Shown here: positions 11,358 through 22,704 of the stretch, piece by piece
Layout of the letters: each line of letters begins with the position of its first letter
Numbering within the stretch: the stretch's first letter is position 1
Assembly (NCBI RefSeq): GCF_004193775.1
Contig: NC_041021.1
Span: 8,686,651 to 8,750,650 of the forward strand
Direction: 5' to 3'
Source of the DNA: Glycine soja
Taxonomy: Eukaryota > Streptophyta > Magnoliopsida > Fabales > Fabaceae
Length of the DNA: 64,000 bases
Translations under genes and position numbers: made by a program
Notes under the pieces: generated by a model
What the model saw: only the letters and a program-made list of their open reading frames with translations
What the model was told of the DNA's origin: nothing
The model's database searches: none

Positions 11358-12419
11358 AATTTATCATGATATTAACAAAAGTAACGAAGTTTTTAAGTGT
11401 TTGTGATTGTAACGGATCCTAATTAAGATTGTATCAATTGTATTTGTCTGTAATTTATCATGATATTAACAAAAGTAACGAAATTACAACGCTGGGACAG
11501 ATATTTAAAATCTTGATGAAAGTTATATGAAATTTGCACATTCAGCCAAATAAGGGTTTTTAGTGTGGAGAATATAAATTTATATTTCTGAATGAATTTT
11601 CCATAATACAATGGAAAGCACGTAGTTCAATAATAAAAGTGCAAGAACCAAATGTCCTTTTGCACCTTTGTGGTGAGATATAGAAAGATGCTGCATCATG
11701 AATTTGGACTAAAACTTGTCTAGTATCCTGTTAGTGCTGGAAGTTAATGCTTCCATTGATGTACTTATCAGCGCAACTAATTGCGCTTTATTAATATATA
11801 CAATTTGCATATAAAAAAAACTCTTAAACTGCACACTACCTCTCCTTATATTTTTATATATAAACCACTCATTCCCTTTCTTCTCTTTTTCGTTTCAGTA
11901 TATTAAAAAAAAATGTAAGCTATTATGTATATTGACAATATTTAGAAATAGCATATTATAATTAATAACTTGCAGTCAAATTTTACTATATTTTTAAATT
12001 TTAAATATGCTTTGTAAATAAATTCAAATAATAAAAATTACTCATTTATTTAAAATTTAATAAAAATGCAGACAAGCTAGTAAACAGGCATTGAGCAAAA
12101 AATAAATTAAAAACATTCACATCAATGTATAATGAGAAGTTAACACTAATTAAAAAAGTGAAAAATGTCAACAAGGCAATACCTATCTTTCCCCTAGTCA
12201 AAATAGTATTTAAATAAAGCAAAGTACAATATTCTCTTTGTCAAACAAAAAACCATGCTATATGAACATACTTTTTCGTTCTATAAAAAAAAACTTACCA
12301 AACAACTTTTAACCTAAAGGTAGCTTCTAAACTAAAAAAATCACTAAATAACTTCTAAATGAAAAAAAAATCAGACCAAACGCACACTAAATACTACTTG
12401 TAGAATTAGTAGAACTAAA
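11358..12419. other. AT-rich flank with a 31-bp direct repeat
   Basis: No gene is seen. The 31 bases directly after the CACTA end (11358-11388, starting aatttatcatgatatt) are repeated exactly at 11452-11482. The remainder to 12,419 is AT-rich with poly-A/T runs and nothing recognisable. Confidence 0.6.
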
Positions 12420-13306
12420 CAAAATGACCACAAAAATGGTAGTGGTTTAATTTTCTCCTTCCACTAGTGTCATTATTAATTCTCTCCAGAATATCCTTAA
12501 AGATTATGGTAGCCCTACTCGACAAACAGGACACGGGTTATGATGACTTAACCAAGTAGTTATACATTTTGGGCAGAAAAAAATGCTTACATGGCATAGT
12601 GGTTATTTTGCATTGACCTAGCTTAAATCTTTGTTTACAAATTGGACATTATGAATAATGGGAATCAAGGTGTGCTCGTGTGACCCTTATAGTTGGCAAT
12701 GCATTAATTGAAGAGTGGGACGCTGGTCGGATTGAACTTGAAGGGCGTTGCCCCATTAGCATCATCTCATCCATCTTATCAAGTAGTTAAGTTTGATAAT
12801 GTTATTCTCCACCTCGAAAAATTCCTCTTAACAATTAAGAAATGCCAAAAAAAGTTGACTTAAATAAAAAAATAATAGATTTAATTACACTTTTTGTCCT
12901 CATTATTATGCAATTTTAGTCATATATGTTTCAATTTTATTCAATTGCAAATATAAAATTTTTGTTTCTTGAATTTGAATTATGCAAATTAAATCTTCTA
13001 AGGTATTGTAATTGTGTCAATTTACCTCTATACAAAGAGAGGCCGAGAATGAAAATGATACCTAAAAGACTTCATTGACACAATTAGTATCTAGAAACTA
13101 AAATTATAGATTTACAATGGAGACCAAAAGTGTAATTTAAGCGAATGTAAATAAAAGATTTCCTCCCTCCAAATAAAATAAGCTAGTAGACAAAGCCTTT
13201 GATCGAATTTCATAAACAAATGACAACATATTCAAATTAGAAAATAATTTTCACGTGAAAAGGGAAATTATATAAATGAAGTCTTACAATGAATACAGGA
13301 AGTCAA
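12420..13306 (-). pseudogene. Broken copy of the RING-H2 E3 ligase gene, part 1
   Basis: This is a diverged copy of 37.75-39.44 kb in the same orientation. The RING region matches (aaacaggacacgggttatga against acacaggacacgagttatga; cttacatggcat; acaaattggaca; atagttggcaatgcat). Intron landmarks also match (agtagttaagtttgataatg; aataaaagatttcc; gcaaagcctttgatcg against acaaagcctttgatcg). The Zn-ribbon and middle of the protein are missing, and stops and indels destroy the reading frame. Retained intron sequence shows a DNA-level duplication rather than a retrocopy. A MITE (12881-13140) and a copia element (13307-17781) have inserted into it. Confidence 0.85.
12881..13140. mobile_element. MITE with about 20-bp terminal repeats
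   Basis: The left end ttaattacactttttgtcct and the inverse of the right end (ttaaattacacttttggtct) match apart from two or three differences. The 260-bp insert is absent from the matching intron position of the intact RING gene near 39,280. It has no coding capacity. The family is not assigned; the edge bases ttaa could be a target duplication. Confidence 0.75.
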
Positions 13307-13471
13307 TGTTGAGGAAAAGAGAGAGAAAGTAAGAAATAATAAGTTTATTCTATGAAAGGTATGAAATTGCACGCATGTTCACAAGCCTTTTATTTATAAT
13401 AGAAAATCTGCATATCCCATATGTCTAAAACAAAGAAATAACTACCACTAATAGGAATTACTATTCTAACA
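13307..13471 (-). repeat. 3' LTR of the 13.3-17.8 kb copia element
   Basis: The LTR runs tgttgagg...ttctaaca, 165 bp. Next to it on the internal side is ctcccctttaatt, which on the minus strand gives the purine tract aaaggggag just before the LTR. It pairs with 17629-17781. Confidence 0.93.
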
Positions 13472-16400
13472 CTCCCCTTTAATTCCTATACAAACAACAA
13501 CATTACATAAAATATGCATGCACTACACCCAGCATATTTCTCAGCAACTTGAATATATCAGCCTTCAACGCCTTTGCCATAATATCAACAAGTTGCAAAT
13601 TTGTCCCACAATGTTTCAACCTTATCCTCCCTTTGTTAACTTGATCCCTTATGAAATGAAACTTAGTTTCAATGTGCTTGCTATGGCCATGGGACACAAG
13701 ATTCCTTGCTAAGTCAATAGTAGACTTATTGTCCACTTGCAGCTCCACAAAGTCATCAGTCTTCAAATTTAATTCAGAAATAAGAGACAGAATCCACAGT
13801 GCTTGACATGCAACACTACAAGCTGAAATGTACTCAGCTTCATAGGTAGACAAAGCATCTACAGATTGCTTTTAGAAATCCAGGAAATTGGGGCACCACA
13901 AAGTAGAAACACATAACCAGAAGTAGATTTTCTCTCCACTTTATCCCCACACCAGTCTGAGTCAGAATAAGCTACAAGGTATAACTCACCTTTTTCTTTC
14001 TAATGAGGAAACAATATGCCATAATCAAGTGTTCCTTTGAGATATCTCAAGATTCTTTTTGCTGCTGCCAAATGAGATTGTTTTGGATTACTCATGAAGT
14101 TGTTGACAAGACCAACTCCATATGAGATTTCTGGTCTACTGTGGCAGACAAATCTCAAGCATCCCACGAGTTGCCTGAACAATATGGCATCTACTGAAGC
14201 TTCATGATCGCCTGTATCCAATTTTAGATTCCCTTCCATTGGAGTATCTACCTTATTACATTGATCCATGCTAAACCTCTTCAATACTTCTTTAATGTAC
14301 TTTTTTTGGTGCATCACTATTCCATCCTTAGTTTTAGCAAACTCAATACCAAGGAAGTATGATAGCAAGCCTAAATCTAACATCTCGAATTCAGATTTGG
14401 GATTGCCTTTCAACTTTTCTATCTCAACTGGATTACTCCTTGTAATCAGCAAATCATCCACATAGAGGCATATTAACAGGACTCCACCATTCTTAGTTGC
14501 CTTCACATAGATACCATGCTCTAAAGTACATTTCTTAAAGTCTTCATAATTTAGAAATGAGTCTATTCTTTTATTCCAGGCCCTTGGAACTTGTTTCAGT
14601 CCATACAGAGTCTTTCTAAGTCTGAACACCTTGTCTTCACTGCCTATGACTTCATATACAGGGGGTTGCTGGATATAAACTTCTTCATCTAAAGGGCCAT
14701 TAAGAAATGCAGATTTGACATCTACCAAATTTTCCAATTCTTCCAACAGGTCAAGCTTACTAGTAACCTTACAGTCTCAAATCTAGCCATTGGTGCAAAT
14801 ATTTCTGAGTAATCCTCTCCTTTCTTTTGCATGAACTCGTTAACTACTAGCCTAGCTTTGTGCTTGGCTATGCTGCCATCAGGCTTTAGTTTGGTTTTAT
14901 AAACCCACTTGACTGCTATAGGAGTCTTCCCAATTGGTAAAGTGACTAACTCCTAGGTTTTATTCCTTTATATGGCTCTTATTTCTTCATTCATGGCATC
15001 TGATCACACTTTCTCTTTAACGACATCCTGAAATTTTACTGGTTTTGTAGCAGTCATCAAGGCTATATTCACAAACTCACCCTCATCTATGATTGCACTG
15101 TCAGGAAACATGTGGTAATCTCTGAGTCTTACAGGCATGCTCATCATTCTTCCTGATCTTATTTGTTCTGTGATTTGTTCAGCATTACCTTCTCCATGTG
15201 GTATAGATTCATCTTGATGTCTAACTGAATTCTCCATAGGCACCTGCACGCTGATAGTTGCTTGCTCTTTCTGGTTGTCTCTATCTTTCCATTATTTTAA
15301 CTCATCAAATTGTACATCTCTATTGTAGATTACTTTCTTTTTCTTGGGATTATAGAGTTTGTATGAACCAGTAGGGTGATAGCCATTAAAAATCATGGCT
15401 TCACTCTTATCATCTAGCTTTCTTCTTTTCTGATCTGGAACATGAGTGTAGCATAAGGTTCCAAAGACCCTGAGATGTTGAACTGATGGTTTTCTACCTG
15501 ACCAAACCTGCTCTGGTACTAGTGAAACTGAGTTCTGAGTTGGACATCGATTTAGTATATAGTTAGCTGTCTCCACTGCTTCAACCCATAAACTCAGTGG
15601 AAGATTTGTGCCTTTATCATGCTTCTAACCATATTCATAATGGTTTTATTTCTTCTTTCTGCAATACCATTATGCTGAGGTGTATATGGAGTTGTGATCT
15701 CATGGATTATGCCATTATCTCTACAGAAGTTCTCGAATTCTCCAGAAGTGAACTCCCCTCCACCATCTGTTCTTAGGATCTTCAAACTTTTCCCTGACTG
15801 TTTCTCCACTAGTATCTTGAACACCTTAAAGGTATCAAATACTTCATTCTTATCTTTAAGTGGATAGGTCCATAACTTCTTGCTGAATTAATCTAGAAAT
15901 GAGACAAAATACTTGTTCCCACCTAGAGAACAAACTTCAAAGGGGCCACATAAATCTGAGTAAATAATACTCAACAAATCACTTGCTCTACTAGGGACAT
16001 AAGACCCAAATGCTGATCTAGGTTGTTTGCTAACAAGACATCTCTCACATACACCTTATGGATTCTTAATTTGAGGGAGACCATTGACTAGGTTCTTAGT
16101 ATGCAGCATACTTAAATCTTTGAAGTTAAGATGCCCATACCTCATATGTCAGATCCAAGAATCATTCATCTCAGACTCAGCTGATAGACATTGAGATTTC
16201 AGAGTGCCAATTGTGACTTGGAATGTTCTGTTGGCTGAGAGTGGGGTTTTCAGAACCTTTCTATGCTTGGGTTCATATAGCTCCAAGATTCCCTGATGCA
16301 AGTTCATACTAAAGCCTTTTTCAATCAACTGACCAATGGTGATGAGATTGATTTTCATTGTTGAAACATACAAGACATCTTTGATCATTGCCTAGTTGCC

Positions 16401-17628
16401 ATCCTTTCTCCTAATCAAAATGTCTCTAGTGCCTTCTGCTTGTATAATCAATCATGTTGTCAGCAAACCTTATGTGGCTATTCCTGCTTTTATTAAAGTG
16501 GATCAACCACTCTCTATGACTAGTCATATGATTGGAGCATCCCGAATCCAAACACCAAATTTATGAGCCCCCAAATTCTTTAATATCATTCATCATTAAC
16601 AAGAGAACATCATCTTTTGAATATGCTTCCTTGGCCATATTTGCTTCATTGCCTTGTCTTTCATTATTCTGATTCTGGATTGGGTATTGACATTCAGATG
16701 AAAAATGTCCAATCCTTCAACAATTGAAACACTTAAGTGTCTTTCGATCAACCTTTTTTTTCTTTCCATACCCCTTGTACCCTCCTCTTCTTGAAGATTT
16801 AGGTACATCTTGCTCGGTTCTAAAATGTTCTTGAGTTTCATTATTTATCTCTAGATTATCTTTGGCTACCCTATCACAACCCTTTCCTTTATGTCCTCCT
16901 CCTCAGCCACAAGCTCCTCCTTTTTTTGTATGTTTGTGCTTGGAGTGCTTGATCTGGTGCCTTCCCACCTGAGCGCTCAAGAATCCGTTGTTCATGGGCT
17001 TCGAGTGAGCCTTGGAGTTCTTCTACTTTCAGGATCTCCAGATTTCTTGATTTTTTTATGGCCACCACAATGTGGTCAAATTTGGGATTCAAGATACGTA
17101 GGACTTTCTCTACGATGGTGAGATCAGTGACCTTTTCACCACATGACTTCATTGCATTGGTCAGAGTAAAGACACGATTAAAGAACTCAGCTACTCTTTC
17201 ATTTTCCTCCATCTGCATCAATTCAAATTGTATGTGCATCATTTGAAGACACACCTTTTTCAACTATTCCGCGCCTTCATTTCCTTTCTCCAAGATCTTC
17301 CATGTCTCCAATGAGGTTTTTGCTCCAACGATCTTTTCAAAATGGGCATTGTCCACACTAGGGTAAATCAAACATAGGGCCTTGTAGTCGTTCTTCTTAT
17401 TCTCATTATATGCCACCTTGTGTTCTTTTGTAGCATCTTCTGCAAGCGGTGAATATTCTTTCTCCACAATCTCAAGGACTTCCTGATACCCAAGTATCAC
17501 TTTATATGTGCATACCACCGATGCCAATTCTTACCATTGAGGATCGGTAGATTTGCCAGAAGATTGCCACCATCTTGACCCATTCTTGATCTTGGATTCC
17601 TAGAATTGTTAAGGCTCTTGATACCACT
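13472..17628 (-). pseudogene. Ty1/copia internal region, all domains decayed
   Basis: Read on the minus strand from 17.6 kb: gag (LPILNGKNWHRWYAH, then a frameshift near 17,500-17,527; LMQMEENERVAEFFNRV); a zinc knuckle with an internal stop (CFNC*RIGHFSSEC); protease (WCLDSGCSNHM); pre-integrase (NLITIGQLIEKGFSM); integrase ([28 protein letters not shown]); RT (VDVKSAFLNGPLDEEVYI; CLYVDDLLI, with the YVDD active site intact); RNase H (STYEAEYISA; VDNKSTIDLARN; HIETKFHFIRD). At least six stops or frameshifts make it non-functional. Domain order (integrase before RT) fixes it as copia. Confidence 0.96.
17613..17626 (-). other. Primer-binding site for tRNA-iMet
   Basis: The minus strand reads tggtatcaagagcc three bases inside the 5' LTR. 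It matches the usual copia primer site tggtatcagagc with one inserted A. It would prime minus-strand DNA synthesis. Confidence 0.85.
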
Positions 17629-17781
17629 TGTTAAGAAAAAGAGAGAGAAAACAAGAAATAATAGGTTTATTCTGTGAAAGATATGAAATTGCACACACGC
17701 CTTTTATTTATAAAAATTTGCATATCTCATGTATCTAAAACAAAGAAATAACTACCACTAATAGGAATTACTATTTTAACA
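17629..17781 (-). repeat. 5' LTR of the 13.3-17.8 kb copia element
   Basis: This 153-bp LTR matches 13307-13471 with roughly 12 substitutions and two gaps by hand count. The flanking bases are gtcaa on the left (13302-13306) and gttaa on the right (17782-17786), a 5-bp target duplication with one later change. Confidence 0.93.
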
Positions 17782-18600
17782 GTTAAGAGCTGTGTGAATA
17801 TATAATCAATTATATCTTTTAATCCACATCAAATTTTACCATAGATACATAAAATTAAAAATAGTTTTGGCTGTTCTATATTTTAATTTTATAAAAAGAT
17901 AGTTGCTCGAAAATCAACTGACGTGCATACGTAACTTATACCTTATAATGTATGTGTCCTAAATTAGTCATGCCCATCTAATTTAATATGATATGTACAA
18001 ACGGAATTGTGTTTATGCATAAGATTGCCCTTTCCATTAAAAAAGAGTATAGTATATACAAGATATTGAGTAATAAAATATAACAAATGAAAATCTTTTC
18101 CGACTGATAGATGAATATTAAGAAAAAGAAACAAAAGGTATAACTAATTTAGAAGCAACAATAAGGAAAAACAACTAGTTCATCTCCCTAAACCAATCAT
18201 CACCGTTCGGCATAAGTGTGTTCTGATTGTTGTTATCATCATGGCTCATGGCTGCGTCCTATATGATATGAGGTTCTTACAACAATATCAGATTTAATTT
18301 CTCGCTTGTGTTAATGTTTTCGTTTTTTAATTTGTAACTTTTATTTATATTGATAATCTTAATAATAAGGAAATAAATTGTTAGTGGATGCATGAGTATC
18401 ACTTTTAATCCAATCGCGAGTGTGACAGTAAATTTTACAATTAAAACATGACATTACAAATAATTTTGACTATTCTATATTTAATTTCATAAAAGATAGT
18501 TGCATGAATATGAAATGAAGCGCGTCTAACTTACTAAAGAATGTTTATTATATACGTCATGTGTCATTTAATTTATTTATTTATTTATAATTATTGTAAT
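17782..18600 (-). pseudogene. Broken RING-H2 gene copy, part 2 (upstream flank)
   Basis: After the copia element the sequence resumes with gagctgtg, matching gagctgag at 39,429 in the intact gene's intron. It then shows two diverged copies (about 17,870-17,960 and 18,461-18,580) of the gene's upstream flank at 40,361-40,480. Shared landmarks are ttttgactattctata, agttgca, gacgtgc and taacttacta. The first noncoding exon is missing. Confidence 0.65.
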
Positions 18601-18961
18601 TAGTGTCTTTAAAAATTCGAGTTATTTTTATAAGTTTTAATTATTTAGATCCGTTATAAGATTAATATTTAATTTTAAACTTAACAACACTTAAAACTTT
18701 TTTTTACCCTTTTTAAGTACAATGTTACATAGAAATCAAACTTGTCTTATGTATTATACCTTACAATTTTTTTACTTTGCCCTCTTATTTTGAGGCTAAT
18801 TATCACAGTAATTTACTATTTCATTTTCCCGCTTATTATTTATAGGATAAAATTGTAATTTGCAATTTTTTGTTGATCCTTAAGTTGAAAAGTCTATTTA
18901 GGTATGCACGTCAGTTGATTTTCGAGCAAGATAAAATATTATTTACAAGTTAGACGCGCTT
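17903..18961. repeat. Scattered perfect inverted repeats
   Basis: The 28 bases at 17903-17930 (ttgctcgaaaatcaactgac...) recur exactly inverted at 18902-18929. The 15 bases aagcgcgtctaactt at 18518-18532 recur inverted at 18947-18961. So a short segment near 18.9 kb is made of two inverted pieces copied from neighbouring positions. Confidence 0.9.
18178..18262 (-). pseudogene. Possible terminal exon remnant
   Basis: The minus strand shows an acceptor-like catatag followed by an open stretch with plausible protein composition (DAAMSHDDNNNQNTLMP, then NGDDWFREMN and a stop). The 85 bp are less AT-rich than their surroundings. No family is recognised and there is no upstream partner, so this is only a candidate. 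Confidence 0.25.
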
Positions 18962-20087
18962 ATTATTTATAGAAATCAATTTTTTGTGGCAAAACCAAGA
19001 TTACTTTTCAAGCTTTATATATTATTTTAATAAATATAAAATATATAATGATAAATAAAAGAATTTGTATAATATTTTCAAATTATAAATTAATTTTTAA
19101 GATTATCAAATTTACTAAATAGTAATTTGAATGCATATTTTAATAATATCAATCAATATATACATTTATTTAATAAAAATTACGTAAACTATTCATCTAC
19201 ATTTTTATTACATTGGAAATTTGGAATAAATGTGTTATTATTGAATTTAGTAAATATTTTGAATAGACATGTTATAATAAAAATAATTAACTGATAACTA
19301 ATGATAAGGATTATATTTTTTATTATGGAAATTAATTTCAAATTAATGTGCTTTTAAAACGGAAATAAGAACTCTTATACTCGTGCAAATATTTTGGGAT
19401 AAAAATCTTTATTTCCTCAGCGTTAGCTTATTATGTGTAACATGATTGAGATAATTTTTTTTTATGAATAATGATCAAATTTTTTCTTTATCAATGTAAA
19501 ATTTATATCACGTCAACTATAAGTTTAGCTCTTTTTTCTCTTAATTAGAATTTTGCCACCATTCTATCACAATCTTATTACAGTGAGAATGACAAACTAT
19601 ATACACTGCTTATACAAAGAATCTGTTGCAGTTGGGTTTTATAACAAAGGTATAACATAGGTAATAATGTAAAATCTACCTCCATTCCTCTATTTCTCCT
19701 CTATAGGTATGGTTCTAGGCTCTCGACAACTAAATTGAGTTTTTTTTTTTTATTTGTACAAAAGACATTTTAATTAATGTAAAAAAAAAGGTTTTTCAAC
19801 TCTCTCTCTCTCTCATTATAGGAGCAAAAACTCAAAAATCACAAGGAAAGGTCGCTTCATCTTGCTATGCTACTTTTTAACATTTTGCATGCTTTTTTTA
19901 TGAACTCTCTCTACACACTCGGGGGATCAAATTCACATATTATGTAGTACATTGTTTTTATTTTATGTGTTCTTTTATGTGAATAATATCTTGTAGCAAC
20001 CAAAAAAATAAGTCATATTGTTAATATTTATTTCTCTGGTATTTAAGTTCACAATTGTGTACTGTCTTTTTAAATGTAAGGGATATT
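18600..20087. other. AT-rich spacer, no gene
   Basis: No gene or element is recognised apart from the inverted pieces near 18.9 kb and a (ct)n run at 19799-19815. Confidence 0.5.
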
Positions 20088-20559
20088 TGTTGGAATTTTA
20101 GAGGATTCTTATAAAATATAAATAATCATTAGAAACACATTATGTTATATTATTAAGAAGAGTTTTAGGAATACCTAGATCCATAATAATTGATCAAATA
20201 AACGCAACGAAATCTGAATTCGTGGATAACTGATGACTTCATGGTTCTTCCTTCATCAGGACCTCTTTATTCCCTAATAGAGGACCTTTGTAACTCTTCA
20301 GATGAGAAGAAGAGAAATTATATGTGATGGTACGGTATACTGGGGATCATAGCATTCTTATAACGTGTTTACCTAATAGGATTTCCATTATTTTCTAATG
20401 GGTCAACATTGACATATGCTCATTTAAGTTCATATCATTTGATTTAGTTGTCTAACAGACTTTTGATCACATAAAATAAAACTCACTAATGGTAAATAGC
20501 TCATATAATTGTCTTATAATATTAGTCCATATTAATTATTGGAATAGAAAATTCCAACA
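20088..20559 (-). repeat. 3' LTR of copia element A
   Basis: It runs tgttggaatttt...aaaattccaaca, 472 bp, with matching terminal inverted bases. The internal-side neighbour acctcccaattt gives the minus-strand purine tract aaattgggaggt. No second copy is found to the right, so the 5' LTR is lost or too decayed to see. Confidence 0.8.
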
Positions 20560-22458
20560 ACCTCCCAATTTGGCTATATTTTGTAACGATTATATCAAAA
20601 TCCTTAAGCGTGTACTACAACAAATGTAACTAGACCCCAATGACCACCACATCAATACACTCAATGAGATAGGTTAATATGGATAAGCAGCATGGAAATT
20701 ACATGCAATGCGATCTTAATCATGCCAATTTTCAATTGGTTCAAACTTTATTCTTTATAGAGATCAATCCAAACACAACATAAATATTGAAAATAAAACA
20801 AACTTATAATGAAATGATAAACTTCAACTTTATTTCTGCAGAAAATTCAAACAACGAAATGTTTCTAAACCATAAGATATAAAACATAAGTAAGACTCCC
20901 ACTAAACTAATATGCTATCAGGAATCACACTCATATGGGCAGTGTGCTCATAAAAAACTTTAAGTGTCAGACCTTTAGTAAGTGGATCAACTAGCATGAA
21001 AGGAGTCCCTATATGTTCTATACAAATTTGTATTTTCTAAATTCTTTATTTAACAATCAAATACTTTATGTCAACAAACTTTTACTAGGTTGAGTCCTTA
21101 ATAAGACCGCTCAGATATTGTCCCAATAAACACCCAATAACTACTTAATGTTAGCGACAATAGGCAAGCCAGTTACAATAATTTAACAATCATAAATTCT
21201 AGTATGATGTCTCATAACAAAATAGTAACTCCACCAACATGGTTAAATGTGTATCTTTATGTGGAGTGATTGCTATTAAGACATTCCAAAAAAATCGAAG
21301 TTAGAATACCCAATGATCTCTAAAATTCTAGACTTTTGATATGAAAACATGTAGTTTCTTGTTCTCTTCAATTAACACATAATACGTTTTACTACTTTCT
21401 AGTGTTGCATACCAAGATTACTCATATATCACCTTAGGACTCACACAAAAAATTATTTTATGACAATAAAAATAAACTTAAGAATACATGATAAATTATA
21501 ATACAAGTATTTTGCAACAATAAACCGTATGATGATAATAGGATGTCATCAACATATAATAACAAAATAAATTTACTCTCACTGAACTTTTAGCACACAC
21601 AATCATCAACCAAATTTACCTCAACACCATAAGAGATGATTTTGATGAATTTTTTAATTCCATAGATAAGAGACTTGTTTAAAAACATAAATGAATTTCT
21701 TTAGTTTGCATACCATAAGCTTTAGATCATCTTACACAAGGTTTTCTGGTTGCACTGTATAAAGTGTTTCATCAATGTTTCTACTTAGAAACGTAATCTT
21801 TACATCCATCTAAGCAAAATAATTATCAAAATGATCTATAGTGTCATTATAGTCCTAAGAAAGTGTTTCTAAGAAATCAGAGAGAAAATCTCTTTGTGAT
21901 CAATGTCTTCCTTCTTGTAAAACTTTTGGCGATAAGACAAACTTTATATATCTCAATATTACCCATTGAATCTCTTTCGACTATAGATATTTATCTACAA
22001 CTTATGGGTTTCACACTTTCAAGCAATTTGACGATATCCTAAATGTTATGTTCAAGAATCGATTTTATTACATTATTTATGGCATCAATCCACTTAAGAG
22101 TTAGAGCATATCATGACTTGAATAAGGTCAATTAGACCTTCTCAGTCAACCTAATGTTATATTCATGTTCTTCAAGAAATATAACATAATCATATCAAAT
22201 TACATTTTTTTATTTTTGTAGAGAATATTTTTAATGACACTTGAGGCTATTGAATTTGAACTTTAGGTGATGCTTGAGAGGAAATCTCAGTGTTGTATTG
22301 TCTTTTAATAATGTTAGGAGTAACATCATTATTTAATTATCATATCCGTTTCTTGAATAATGGTAATTACAAAGGCTTATCTATTGTCAATAATAGGTTA
22401 TTCTTTAAAGACAACACTCCTTATGTTTACTTCCCCTCCAAACTCAATTTCCTCAAGG
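20560..22458 (-). pseudogene. Copia A pol, distal half
   Basis: Read on the minus strand, decayed translations match the end of integrase (RLLEEIEFGGEVNIRSVVF), the linker before RT (VIFLEEHEYN), then KWIDAINNVIKS, VKPISCR.IS, RDSMGNIEIYKVCL and further RT/RNase H to the 3' LTR. Every segment has stops or frame changes. The sequence is interrupted exactly at 22458/22459 by nested element B and resumes at 23760. Confidence 0.82.
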
Positions 22459-22473
22459 AGTCTTGTTGGACAT

Positions 22474-22651
22474 TTCCCACTACCATTGTAGAAATGAAGG
22501 GACCAATTTCAATGACTTCCCATATATTTAAACCTATGGCTTCTATAAACATCTGGATTCGGGTTTTCCAATAGTGATAACCCTCACCATTGAACATAAG
22601 AGGCCTATTAATAGAATTTCCCTCAAGAAATGGAAAGTTAGATGAGGCCAT
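22474..22651 (-). pseudogene. Copia B gag N terminus
   Basis: The frame starts at 22651 (MASSNFPFLEGNSINRPLMF, then YWKTRIQMFIEAIGLNIW) and fits the N terminus of plant copia gag polyproteins. It breaks at about 22474, after MVVGN, at the fusion to the LTR remnant; the ten residues beyond come from LTR and element A sequence. Upstream is the primer site and then the 1,050-bp LTR. Confidence 0.85.
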
Positions 22652-22690
22652 GATTATTCTTGAAATTTTTAAACTTTAGACAAGAATTTT

Positions 22691-22702
22691 GCTCTGATAC
22701 CA
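22691..22702 (-). other. Copia B primer-binding site
   Basis: The minus strand reads tggtatcagagc exactly, complementary to the 3' end of initiator tRNA-Met. It lies two bases inside the LTR edge at 22705. Confidence 0.92.
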
Positions 22703-22704
22703 CT

